From Rubellimicrobium arenae (GTDB lineage: Bacteria; Pseudomonadota; Alphaproteobacteria; Rhodobacterales; Rhodobacteraceae), in the NCBI RefSeq assembly GCF_017916275.1, contig NZ_JAFMST010000004.1, positions 248,001 to 312,000 of the forward strand: a stretch of 64,000 nucleotides of DNA. The letters are read 5' to 3'. Below, one piece after another: positions 1 through 7,932 of this stretch (position 1 is its first letter; the number at the start of each line of letters is the position of its first letter). The translations under genes and the position numbers were made by a program. The notes below the pieces were generated by a model that was given only the letters and a program-made list of their open reading frames with translations, made no database searches and had not been told where the DNA came from.

Positions 1-1
1 T

Positions 2-862
2 GACCGGCTGGTGAGCTGGGACGAGGCCGAGCGCACCGTGACCGAAGCCTACGCCGCCTTCGATCCCCGCATGGCCGAGCTTGCCGCGCCGTTCTTCTCC
101 CAGGGCTGGATCGACGCCGCGGTGAAGCCCGGCAAGGCCCCCGGCGCCTTCGCGCACCCCACGGTGACGGACGCGCACCCCTATGTGATGCTGAACTACC
201 TGGGCAAGCCGCGCGACGTCATGACCCTTGCCCATGAACTGGGGCACGGCGTCCACCAGGTCCTCGCCGCGGGCCAGGGGGAGCTCCTGTCGTCCACGCC
301 GCTCACCCTGGCCGAGACGGCCTCGGTGTTCGGCGAGATGCTGACCTTCCGCAAGCTCCTGGCCGAAGCCCCGGACACCCGGGCCCGGAAGGCGCTGCTG
401 GCCGGCAAGGTCGAGGACATGATCAACACGGTCGTCCGCCAGATCGCCTTCTACGACTTCGAGTCGAAGCTCCACGAGGCGCGCCGCCATGGCGAGCTGA
501 CGCCGGACGACATCAACGCGCTCTGGATGTCGGTGCAGGCCCAGTCGCTGGGCGACGCCTTCGACTTCGCGCCGGGATACGAGAGCTTCTGGGCCTACAT
601 CCCGCACTTCATCCACTCGCCCTTCTACGTCTACGCCTACGCGTTCGGCGACGGCCTCGTGAATGCGCTCTACGCCGTCTACGAGGAGGGGGATCCCGCC
701 TTCCGGGACAAGTACTTCGACATGCTCAAGGCCGGCGGGTCCAAGCATCACAAGGAGCTTCTCGCCCCCTTCGGCCTGGACGCGAGCGACCCGACGTTCT
801 GGGACAAGGGCCTGTCCATGATCGAAGGCTTCATCGAGGAGCTGGAGAAGATGGAGGCGTGA
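2..862 (+). CDS. pepF: M3 family oligoendopeptidase (PepF type), 3' part only
   Basis: This is the C-terminal part of a zinc metallopeptidase of family M3 that cleaves short peptides in the cytoplasm; the gene is cut by the left edge of the window and the frame is open to the first bases. The zinc site is visible as HELGHG followed about 25 residues later by LAETASVFGE, which supplies the glutamate ligand. The later HFIHSPFYVYAYAFG stretch matches the substrate-binding His/Tyr region of M3 enzymes. The protein ends in a short acidic helix and converges on the oxidoreductase at 923-1618. The assignment to the PepF clan rests on these motifs. Its exact peptide specificity cannot be read from the sequence. 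Confidence 0.88.
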   Translation, partial: DRLVSWDEAERTVTEAYAAFDPRMAELAAPFFSQGWIDAAVKPGKAPGAFAHPTVTDAHPYVMLNYLGKPRDVMTLAHELGHGVHQVLAAGQGELLSSTPLTLAETASVFGEMLTFRKLLAEAPDTRARKALLAGKVEDMINTVVRQIAFYDFESKLHEARRHGELTPDDINALWMSVQAQSLGDAFDFAPGYESFWAYIPHFIHSPFYVYAYAFGDGLVNALYAVYEEGDPAFRDKYFDMLKAGGSKHHKELLAPFGLDASDPTFWDKGLSMIEGFIEELEKMEA

Positions 863-922
863 CGCCTCCGGGCCGTCCCGCCCTGCGCTGGACGGCCCCC
901 GCGACGGCCCGAGCCGGACGGC

Positions 923-1618
923 TCAGGCCAGCATCTCGAGGGCGACCCGGCTGTTCGACTCCATCGCGTCGGGCTCGTCGCGGGCGATGAAGGGGGCCTG
1001 GCCCACCCAGGCGCCCTGGTCCGCACAGTCGAGCAGCAGCGTCGCCACATCGCCGGTGCGGGCGCGGATCAGGCCCTCCGGGAAGGGATCGGTTCCGATC
1101 CAGGCGTCGCCCGTGGGCTCGCCGTCCAGAAGCCAGCCCGGCCGCACCGCCGTCCAGTCCAGGCCCGAGACGCGGAGCACCGCCTCCATGCCCCGCATCT
1201 GGTCCAGCACCCGGGTCAGCGACGGGATGACCGCCGTCCGGAACAGGAGCGGTCCGCGATCCTTCACGACAAGGAAGGCCGCCGAGATCACGACGATCCG
1301 CCGCACCCCCTCGGCCTTCATGGCCTCCACCATGCGGGTGGTGCCTTCCAGGTAGAGCGGCGGCGGATCGAGAAGGGTCTTGGGGTCGTTCCCCACCCCG
1401 AGGCAGGAGATCACGGCATCGACGCCCGACATCAGGGGCCGAAGGTCGCCATGGAGGATATCGGCGGGGACGGCCTCGACACCCTCGGGCAGGCGTTCGG
1501 GGGCGTTGAAGGATCGATCCGAGGCACGGACCTGATGGCCCCGCGCGATCGCCTGGCGCACCACCTCCCGGCCCGTGACGCCTTCGGCTCCGAATACGAG
1601 AATGTGGCGCTGATCCAT
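923..1618 (-). CDS. NAD(P)-binding atypical short-chain oxidoreductase (NmrA / SDR-a like)
   Basis: This protein of about 231 residues starts with a dinucleotide-binding strand and glycine loop (FGAEGVTGREV) directly after the initiator, which is the usual arrangement in NmrA-like and atypical SDR proteins. An ISCLGVG segment follows the DAV strand, as in this family. I chose the ATG at 1618 because AGGGGAA lies at a good distance upstream; an upstream in-frame start at 1642 would add eight residues without a better site. No classical YxxxK pair is obvious, so it may be a redox sensor or sugar-nucleotide or flavin-dependent enzyme rather than a classical dehydrogenase. It lies downstream of the Gfo/Idh gene on the same strand with a 63-bp gap, so co-transcription is possible. 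The substrate is unknown. Confidence 0.75.
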   Translation of the reverse strand: MDQRHILVFGAEGVTGREVVRQAIARGHQVRASDRSFNAPERLPEGVEAVPADILHGDLRPLMSGVDAVISCLGVGNDPKTLLDPPPLYLEGTTRMVEAMKAEGVRRIVVISAAFLVVKDRGPLLFRTAVIPSLTRVLDQMRGMEAVLRVSGLDWTAVRPGWLLDGEPTGDAWIGTDPFPEGLIRARTGDVATLLLDCADQGAWVGQAPFIARDEPDAMESNSRVALEMLA

Positions 1619-1681
1619 CGTCGTTCCCCTGTCCGCTGTCACGGCGGGGGAACGACAGGGGCGTGCTGGGGTTCCGAGCGA

Positions 1682-2662
1682 TCAGCCGCCGGCCGTCTCC
1701 GCCTCGAGCACCATGTCGATCATGTGCTGCGTGCCCCTGCTGAATTCGAGAGGGCACGGATAGGCCACGCCCTCGCGCAGCGAGCGGCCGAAGTTCTGGA
1801 CCTGAAGCACGTACTGGTTGACGCCGGGGAACCGCTCCTGCTGGCGCAGGTTCGGACCGGTCTCGAGCAGGATCTGCGCCAGATCGTGGATGTTCGAGTT
1901 GAAGGGCGCATAGGCGACCCGCAGGACCCCCTCGGTCCCGTGGAAGATGACCTCCTGACGATTATGGAGGCGCATGGAGACCATGCCGGAGTAGCTGAAG
2001 GACGAAAAGTCGGCCATGAGCTGGACATGGACGTCCACCCCGTTCTCGCGCTGGACGTTGGCCGCGCGGATGCGCGTCGGCTCCTCGCCCGAGACGAAGC
2101 GGGCCGAGCCGAAGATGTAGACGCCGATATCGCCCAGCGCGCCGCCGCCGGTGTCGGGCCGATTGCGGATGTTGGTCATGTCGGTGAGGTTGAACGAGAA
2201 CTCGGCCGACACATGGCGAAGCTGCCCGATGGCGCCGCCCTGCACCAGCTCGCGGGCCCGGATCCACTGCGGGTGGTGGACGATCATGTAGGCTTCGGCG
2301 ACCAGCAGGCCGGACCGGTCCCGCGCCTCGATGAGCTGGTCGAATTCGGAGGCCTTCATCGTCATCGGCTTTTCGCAAAGCACATGCTTGCCGGCCGCGA
2401 TGGCCTTGAGCGACCATTCGAGATGAAGGCTGTTGGGCAGCGGGATGTAGACCGCCTCGACCTCCGGATCAGCCAGGAGCGCCTCGTAGGAGGAGTGCAC
2501 CTTCAGGCCGGGCGCAAAGGCCTGGAACGGCTCGGCCTTGGCGGCGTCCGAGGTCGCGAGGGCGTAGAACTCCGCCCCTTCGGCGGCATGGATGGCGCGG
2601 GCCATGTGCTCGCGCGCGAAGCGGGCCGCCCCCAGGACGCCCCACCGGACCGGTTTCTGCAT
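1682..2662 (-). CDS. Gfo/Idh/MocA family oxidoreductase
   Basis: This 326-residue protein has the normal length and layout of the family. The N-terminal Rossmann domain opens with GVLGAARFA. The signature CEKPMTM holds the conserved EKP lysine used in hydride transfer. The C-terminal alpha/beta domain carries GALGDIGVYIFGSARF, where the family places its catalytic Asp and neighbouring residues. Such enzymes oxidise or reduce sugars, inositols or related polyols with NAD(P)H. GGGGGAG lies about nine bases before the ATG. The neighbours (a SDR-like protein and rpoH) do not indicate a substrate. Confidence 0.88.
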   Translation of the reverse strand: MQKPVRWGVLGAARFAREHMARAIHAAEGAEFYALATSDAAKAEPFQAFAPGLKVHSSYEALLADPEVEAVYIPLPNSLHLEWSLKAIAAGKHVLCEKPMTMKASEFDQLIEARDRSGLLVAEAYMIVHHPQWIRARELVQGGAIGQLRHVSAEFSFNLTDMTNIRNRPDTGGGALGDIGVYIFGSARFVSGEEPTRIRAANVQRENGVDVHVQLMADFSSFSYSGMVSMRLHNRQEVIFHGTEGVLRVAYAPFNSNIHDLAQILLETGPNLRQQERFPGVNQYVLQVQNFGRSLREGVAYPCPLEFSRGTQHMIDMVLEAETAGG

Positions 2663-2724
2663 GGATCGACTCCCCCTTCGGATTGCGCGGCGACGCTAGC
2701 AGGCCGAGGCGCGGGCGCAATCCG

Positions 2725-3621
2725 TCAGGCGGTCTCCAGCATCCCCCGCTCGCGGGCGAGCTCGGTCATGCGCTTCTGCAGCTTCTCGAAGGCACGCACC
2801 TCGATCTGGCGGATCCGCTCGCGCGAGACGCCATAACGCTCGGACAGCTCCTCCAGGGTGACGACGTTGTCCTGCAGGCGGCGCTGCATGAGCACGTCGC
2901 GTTCCCGGTCGGTCAGGTTGCTCATCGCGGCGGTCAGAAGCTCCCGCCGGGCTTCCAGCTCGTCACGCTCGGCAAAGGCGGTCGCCTGGTCGGCATCCTC
3001 ATCCTCGAGCCAGTCCTGCCATTGCGTGGCGCTGTCCTCGGAGGCGCCGACCTGCGCGTTGAGCGAGGCGTCTCCACCGGACAGCCGGCGGTTCATGGAG
3101 ATCACCTCCTCCTCGCTCACCCCGAGGTCCTCGGCGATCTTCTTGACGTTCTCGGGCCGCAGGTCCCCCTCCTCCAGGGCGCCGATGCGGGCCTTGGCCT
3201 TGCGGAGGTTGAAGAACAGCTTCTTCTGCGCCGAGGTGGTGCCAAGCTTCACGAGGCTCCAGGACCGCAGGATATACTCCTGGATCGAGGCGCGGATCCA
3301 CCACATCGCATAGGTCGCGAGGCGGAAGCCCTTCTCGGGGTCGAACCGCTTCACGGCCTGCATGAGGCCCACGTTCGCCTCCGAGATCACCTCGGCCTGC
3401 GGCAGGCCGTAGCCGCGGTAGCCCATCGCGATCTTCGCCGCGAGACGGAGGTGCGAGGTCACAAGCTTGTGCGCCGCCGACGCGTCCTGATGATCCACCC
3501 AACGCTTGGCGAGCATGTATTCCTGCTCAGGCTCGAGCATCGGGAACTTGCGGATCTCTTGAAGGTAGCGGTTCAGTCCCTGTTCGGGGGACGGTGCTGG
3601 AAGGTTCGCGTAGGTCGCCAT
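2725..3621 (-). CDS. rpoH: RNA polymerase sigma-32 factor (heat-shock sigma)
   Basis: This 298-residue group 3 sigma factor directs RNA polymerase to heat-shock and envelope/oxidative-stress promoters. Region 2 is clear (NVGLMQAVKRFDPEKGFRL, then YAMWWIRASIQEYIL for regions 2.3-2.4). The RpoH box QKKLFFNLRK, diagnostic for sigma-32, follows. Region 4.2 carries the helix-turn-helix GVSRERIRQIEVRAFEKLQ. A strong GGGGG-type ribosome binding site precedes the ATG. Rhodobacterales commonly have two RpoH paralogues, and I cannot tell which one this is. The upstream region is unusually AT-rich for this window and holds a perfect 10-bp inverted repeat (separate entry). Confidence 0.95.
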   Translation of the reverse strand: MATYANLPAPSPEQGLNRYLQEIRKFPMLEPEQEYMLAKRWVDHQDASAAHKLVTSHLRLAAKIAMGYRGYGLPQAEVISEANVGLMQAVKRFDPEKGFRLATYAMWWIRASIQEYILRSWSLVKLGTTSAQKKLFFNLRKAKARIGALEEGDLRPENVKKIAEDLGVSEEEVISMNRRLSGGDASLNAQVGASEDSATQWQDWLEDEDADQATAFAERDELEARRELLTAAMSNLTDRERDVLMQRRLQDNVVTLEELSERYGVSRERIRQIEVRAFEKLQKRMTELARERGMLETA

Positions 3622-3695
3622 GAGGGCCCCCTTTCGGAAAAGTTCATCCCTTTAACATTTACATGCGCTGGACGCAAGGGAAATCGGGTCATATC

Positions 3696-3719
3696 TCATC
3701 TTTTCCTGAGAAAAGATGA
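3696..3719. promoter_or_regulatory. Perfect 10-bp inverted repeat between rluD and rpoH
   Basis: The arms TCATCTTTTC and GAAAAGATGA are exact reverse complements separated by CTGA. The element is AT-rich and lies 75-98 bases before the rpoH start and about 48 bases past the rluD stop. There is no T-run on either side, so a simple intrinsic terminator for rluD is not well supported. An operator or an mRNA structure in the rpoH leader are the alternatives. Confidence 0.55.
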
Positions 3720-3766
3720 ACAATCGCTGTGCGTTATTCCACAGCGTGACATCAGGTGACGAGGGC

Positions 3767-4786
3767 TCAACCGCCCAGCGCGCGAAGGAGTTCCGACATA
3801 TCGGCCGGCAATGGGGCTTCGAAGCGGAGCCGCTGCCCCGTGACGGGGTGGACGAAGCCCAGGGTCGCCGCATGAAGCGCCTGACGCGGGAACCCCTCGA
3901 TCGCCGCGGCGCCCTCCGGTCCCAGGGCGCGGATCGAGGCCTTGCGATGCCCGCCATAGACCGGATCGCCCACCAGACCATGGCCGGCATAGGCCATGTG
4001 GACCCGGATCTGGTGCGTGCGCCCGGTTTCCAGCCAGCAGTCGATCAGCGCGGCAGACGGAGGGCTCCCGAAGGGCTCGACCACCCGGGCGCGGGTGACG
4101 GCGTGCCGCCCCCCTTCCCAGGTCACCGCCTGCCGTTGCCGATCGGTGCGGTGACGGTCGAGCCGCGTCGCGATCCGCAGCACGCCTCCTGGCTCCCAAC
4201 TGACACCGCGAAGACCCGCCAGACGCGGATCGGACGACTCCGGCCGTCCATGGCAGACCGCGAGGTAGTGCCGCTCGACCTCGTGTGCCTCGAACTGCGC
4301 GGCCAGGCCCTGGTGCGCCCGGTCGGACTTGGCCGACACCAGGAGCCCCGAGGTGTCCTTGTCGATCCGATGAACGATCCCCGGGCGGAGCATTCCCCCC
4401 ACCCCCGACAGCGAAGGGCCGCAATGGTGGATCAGCGCATTCACCAGCGTGCCGGAGGTCGCTCCGGGTGCGGGGTGGACGACCATGCCGGGCGGCTTGT
4501 TCACCACGATCAGGTCCGCATCCTCCCAGACGATGTCGAGGGGGATCGGCTCCGGGCCGATATGGCTTTCCTCGGGGGGACCGATCTCGATCTCGACGCG
4601 GTCGCCCTCCGCGACAGGCCCCGAGGGGTCGGTCCGCACCTCGCCCCCGACGCGGACCGCACCCTCCGCGATCAGCCGCGCGAGGCGCGAGCGGCTGAGG
4701 CTCTCATCTGGCACGTCACGCGCGAGCGCCTTATCAAGGCGGCGCGGCGGATTGGCCGCGATATCGAAGCTGAGGCGATCGGACAT
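3767..4786 (-). CDS. rluD: 23S rRNA pseudouridine synthase, RluD/RluA family
   Basis: This 339-residue RluA-family enzyme isomerises uridines to pseudouridine in large-subunit rRNA. An N-terminal S4-like RNA-binding region (SRSRLARLIAEGAVRV) is followed by the catalytic motif GIVHRIDKDTSGLLV, whose Asp is the nucleophile. The later ETGRTHQIRVHMAY motif is also family-typical. The protein ends 145 bp before rpoH on the same strand. Its ATG directly abuts the ATG of the divergent gene at 4787 (shared CATATG), so the leaders of both genes lie inside each other's coding sequence. Confidence 0.9.
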   Translation of the reverse strand: MSDRLSFDIAANPPRRLDKALARDVPDESLSRSRLARLIAEGAVRVGGEVRTDPSGPVAEGDRVEIEIGPPEESHIGPEPIPLDIVWEDADLIVVNKPPGMVVHPAPGATSGTLVNALIHHCGPSLSGVGGMLRPGIVHRIDKDTSGLLVSAKSDRAHQGLAAQFEAHEVERHYLAVCHGRPESSDPRLAGLRGVSWEPGGVLRIATRLDRHRTDRQRQAVTWEGGRHAVTRARVVEPFGSPPSAALIDCWLETGRTHQIRVHMAYAGHGLVGDPVYGGHRKASIRALGPEGAAAIEGFPRQALHAATLGFVHPVTGQRLRFEAPLPADMSELLRALGG

Positions 4787-5086
4787 ATGGATACGGCCCC
4801 CGAGGCCCCTCTTCCGCCCGGGCTGCGGGCTCTCCAGCGCCTGGTCGTGACGCTGATCGTGGTGATGATCGTGGGCTTCCTAGTCCTGATCGGTGCCCTT
4901 GTCATGCGCCTGAATGCGGATGGCCCGCCCCTGCCCGACAGCCTGCAGCTTCCCGAAGGGGCCAGGGCCACCGCGTTCACCCAGGGTGGGGACTGGCTTG
5001 CCATCGTCACAGGCGATGACCGCATCCTGATCTATGACCGCCTGACCGGGCGGCTTCGGCAAACCCTCCGGATCGACGCACGCTGA
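4787..5086 (+). CDS. Small single-pass membrane protein (DUF6476-like)
   Basis: This 99-residue protein has a short N-terminal cytoplasmic segment, one strong transmembrane helix (about residues 19-42, rich in V, I, L and M) and a soluble C-terminal part containing a propeller-like strand motif (DRILIYDRLTGRL). I recall this gene as a conserved Rhodobacterales neighbour of the RluA-type synthase, named DUF6476, but the family name comes from memory and was not searched. The ATG abuts the divergent rluD start with no base between. Function is unknown. Confidence 0.7.
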   Translation: MDTAPEAPLPPGLRALQRLVVTLIVVMIVGFLVLIGALVMRLNADGPPLPDSLQLPEGARATAFTQGGDWLAIVTGDDRILIYDRLTGRLRQTLRIDAR

Positions 5087-5119
5087 TCGCGGGCTCCCGA
5101 TCGATCGGGAGGGGCGCCG

Positions 5120-7390
5120 TCAGGCGGCGGCCTGTGCGCCCGGTGACGCGCCGACCAGATCCTTGGCCATCCGAACGCCGATCCGGGTGCTGGCCAGGAT
5201 CGCCTCGACATCCGCCTCGGTCCAGTCGGCTGCCTGTCGGAGCGCCTGCGCCCGGGTCGCGGCATCGACCAGCCCCAGCGTCGCGGCGGCCCCTTTGAAG
5301 CTGTGAAGCACCGTGTCCATGCGCTGGGGCGTCAGGCCCGGGTCCCCCAACACGGCGGGAAGCGCCTCGGCCTCCACGAGGATGTCCCCGAGAAGCACGT
5401 CGACCGTGTCCGCCCCCAGCGCCGCGGTCAACGCCTCGACGAGTCCGGCATCAAGATGGGCCACCTCCGGGCTGGCGGTTTCGGCGACACTGGCGGTCGC
5501 AGGCGTTTCGACCGCCTGGCCACCTTGGGACGTGGGCTCCGGCCCGGCGGGGGCCGCTTCGTCGCAGTCAGGCCGTCGCAGGCCGGACTCCGTCAGGGCC
5601 TGAACCAGCTTCTGCTGGGTCACCGGCTTGGGCACGAAGTCGTCCATCCCGACACGAAGGCAATCGGCCCGGTCGCTGACGAAGGCATTGCCCGTCAGGC
5701 CGACGATGCGGACGCGATTGCCCCTGCGCCGCAGTTCCTGAGTGGCCTCCAGGCCGCTCATCACCGGCATCTGGACGTCCATCAGCACCAGGTCGAAGCA
5801 TTCGGAGGACAGCCGCTCCACAGCTTCGGCGCCATCATGGGCCATTTCGACCGTCAGGCCGAGCCACTCCAGCAGGCCCTTGGCCACCGCCCGGTTCACC
5901 GGATTGTCCTCGACCACGAGGACGCGGCCGCGGAAGGTCCCCTGGCCGCAGGTGTCAGGCGCCGCGACGGGCGCCGGGACGTCGTCGCAGACCGCCGGAT
6001 CAAGGACGGGGATCTCGAACCAGAAGGTGCTGCCCGCGCGGGGGGCGCTGGACACGCCGATCCGCCCCCCCAGCCCTTCCACGATCCGCTTGCAGATGGC
6101 GAGGCCCAGTCCGGTGCCCCCAAAGCTGCGGGAGGCCGAACCGTCCACCTGGCTGAAGTCCCGGAACAGCAGGGGCATCGCCTCGGCGGGAATGCCGATC
6201 CCGGTGTCGAGGATCTCGACCCGCAGGCGATCGGGCGCGATCAGTCGGCCATGCGCCGTGATCGAGCCCGCTGCGGTGAACTTGATGGCGTTGCCGATCA
6301 GGTTGACCATGACCTGCCTCAGCCGCGCCGGGTCGGTGCCCAACTCGATCCTGGGAAGGTCCACGTTCAGCCGCAGGCCCTTGAGATCCGCCCGGGGCAC
6401 CAGCATCGTGAGCAGGGTTTCGGCCACGTCGGGCAGGCGAACGCGCTGATGCTCGAACTCCACCTTGCCGGACTCGAGCTTGGAGAAGTCGAGGACGTCG
6501 CTGATCACCTCGAGGAGGTGGTAGCCGGATTCCCGGATCATCGACAGCTGGCGCATCTGGTCGGGCGACAGCGTCGAATGCGCCAGAAGCTCGGCGGTGC
6601 CGATGATGCCGTTGAGGGGGGTCCGGATCTCGTGGCTCATGGTGGCGAGGAACGTGGATTTTGCGCGGCTCGCGGCTCGCGCCCGTTGGGCGATGGCACG
6701 GTTCCGTTCGCCCAGCAGCGCCAGCTTGCGACCGGCGGTCGCGATCTGCTGCATCTGGGCCGCCATGAGCGTGGCGATGCCCACGAAGCCCACCACCAGG
6801 AGCGCCACGTTGATGCCCAGCGCGGTCTGGAGGCGCCACACCTCGGCCCGCTGCGCGACGCGCGTGGCGTTGAGGACGCTGTTGGTCTGCATGACCAGTT
6901 CGGCGGTGTCGTCATGGATGGCCGCGACCTTGTCCCGCACGCTTCTGAGGGCGGCCATGGAAGGTTCGGCGGCCAAGGCATCGATCGACTGCGCGAGCGC
7001 GAGGATCCTGTCCCGGACGCGGTTGGCCTGCGCAAAGAGTTCGGGCGTGTCCTCGAACTTCACGCCGAAGGAGCCATCCTCGAGCAGTTGGGCGCGGCTG
7101 TAGAGGATGTCATAGGCCTCCGAGACCGGGGCCGGTCCTCCGGACAGCTCGTCGAACAGCGTGGTGTCGATGGCGGCGATCATCGAGTTGGTCTGGCGGT
7201 CCGTCTGGTAGACCGCCCACATCGCGTCCTCGCGGACGCTGTCCTCCATGGCCTGGCGGCTCTCCCTCAGGAGGCTGAAAAGGTAGACGACGCTGAGGAG
7301 CAGGACGAGGCTGATGCCGCTCAGCACCGCGAGGCCCCACCGCAGGCGGCGGGACCCCGTCCAGTCGGACCGGCGGCGCCAGCGCTTCAC
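5120..7390 (-). CDS. Hybrid sensor histidine kinase with receiver and HPt domains
   Basis: This 756-residue membrane kinase has helices at about residues 18-40 and 193-215 flanking a periplasmic, mostly helical sensor region of about 150 residues. A HisKA domain follows (MSHEIRTP, phospho-His near residue 253). The HATPase domain has its N box (NLIGNAIKF) and G boxes (DTGIGIP, GGTGLGLAI). The receiver domain has the phospho-Asp in LVLMDVQMPVMSG. A C-terminal HPt domain (LHSFKGAAATLG) completes an ArcB-like His-Asp-His relay. The GTG start overlaps the stop of the pterin-binding protein gene by a GTGA, so the two are translationally coupled. In related arrangements the periplasmic pterin-binding partner controls the sensor domain; that link is inferred here from operon structure. 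The likely phosphate receiver is the HD-GYP regulator encoded first in the operon. Confidence 0.9.
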   Translation of the reverse strand: MKRWRRRSDWTGSRRLRWGLAVLSGISLVLLLSVVYLFSLLRESRQAMEDSVREDAMWAVYQTDRQTNSMIAAIDTTLFDELSGGPAPVSEAYDILYSRAQLLEDGSFGVKFEDTPELFAQANRVRDRILALAQSIDALAAEPSMAALRSVRDKVAAIHDDTAELVMQTNSVLNATRVAQRAEVWRLQTALGINVALLVVGFVGIATLMAAQMQQIATAGRKLALLGERNRAIAQRARAASRAKSTFLATMSHEIRTPLNGIIGTAELLAHSTLSPDQMRQLSMIRESGYHLLEVISDVLDFSKLESGKVEFEHQRVRLPDVAETLLTMLVPRADLKGLRLNVDLPRIELGTDPARLRQVMVNLIGNAIKFTAAGSITAHGRLIAPDRLRVEILDTGIGIPAEAMPLLFRDFSQVDGSASRSFGGTGLGLAICKRIVEGLGGRIGVSSAPRAGSTFWFEIPVLDPAVCDDVPAPVAAPDTCGQGTFRGRVLVVEDNPVNRAVAKGLLEWLGLTVEMAHDGAEAVERLSSECFDLVLMDVQMPVMSGLEATQELRRRGNRVRIVGLTGNAFVSDRADCLRVGMDDFVPKPVTQQKLVQALTESGLRRPDCDEAAPAGPEPTSQGGQAVETPATASVAETASPEVAHLDAGLVEALTAALGADTVDVLLGDILVEAEALPAVLGDPGLTPQRMDTVLHSFKGAAATLGLVDAATRAQALRQAADWTEADVEAILASTRIGVRMAKDLVGASPGAQAAA

Positions 7391-7932
7391 GCGATGACCT
7401 CGATCCTGGCGACCTGCCAGACCGAACGGCCGAAATAGACCTCGTTGAACAGCTCGGGCTGTTCGTCGAAGGGATAGATCACGAACAGCGGACCCTTGTC
7501 GCGGATCGAGATCGTCTTTCCGTCGATGCGGGTGGCCAGGATCACCGGAATGGTCTGGGCATCCTCGACCGGCATCTCGGCGGAATAGTCGTTGAGCGCG
7601 ACGATCCGCAGCTTGGAGCCCTGGGCGCCGACGGCCCGCAGGACCGAGGCGATCGTCGGGCCGCTAAAGGTGGGCCGCCCCTCGTGCCAGGGCGTGGCGG
7701 TCACCGTCTCCCGCTGGGGAAGGGCGTCGAGCATCGCGAGGTCGAACTCCGCGACGCCGTCCGAGTTCGTGTCGGCAACCTGGCCCGAAAGCGTCAGGAC
7801 GACCTGTCCCGCAGGAGCCGCCAGAGCGGCCATGGCCTTCCGCGGCGCGTCGAGGCCGGCGGCCACCATGGCCGCGAGGGCTCCTCTCAGCACGTGGCGT
7901 CGCGAGAGGCCAAGTTGAACGGGCAGGGTCAT
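7387..7932 (-). CDS. Tat-exported pterin-binding (SUOX/molybdopterin-fold) protein, PruR-like
   Basis: This 181-residue protein begins with a twin-arginine-type signal (SRRHVLRG followed by a hydrophobic Ala-rich stretch), so it is probably exported folded to the periplasm. The remaining 140 or so residues resemble a single oxidoreductase molybdopterin-binding domain (TFSGPTIASVLRAVGA, ALNDYSAEMP, IYPFDEQPELFNEVYFGRSVWQVARIEV) without dimerisation, heme or other enzyme domains. Stand-alone proteins of this type include PruR of Agrobacterium, which binds pterins in the periplasm and controls the c-di-GMP enzyme DcpA. The gene sits between an HD-GYP regulator and a membrane hybrid kinase, overlapping both by four bases (ATGA and GTGA). 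This strongly suggests a sensory rather than catalytic role. No ligand can be deduced. Confidence 0.75.
   Translation of the reverse strand: MTLPVQLGLSRRHVLRGALAAMVAAGLDAPRKAMAALAAPAGQVVLTLSGQVADTNSDGVAEFDLAMLDALPQRETVTATPWHEGRPTFSGPTIASVLRAVGAQGSKLRIVALNDYSAEMPVEDAQTIPVILATRIDGKTISIRDKGPLFVIYPFDEQPELFNEVYFGRSVWQVARIEVIA

Noticed and set aside
831-1757. Second minus-strand frame of 308 codons overlapping the SDR-like gene
   Set aside because: It is a frame shadow of the oxidoreductase at 923-1618, Arg/Gly/Pro rich and without a motif.
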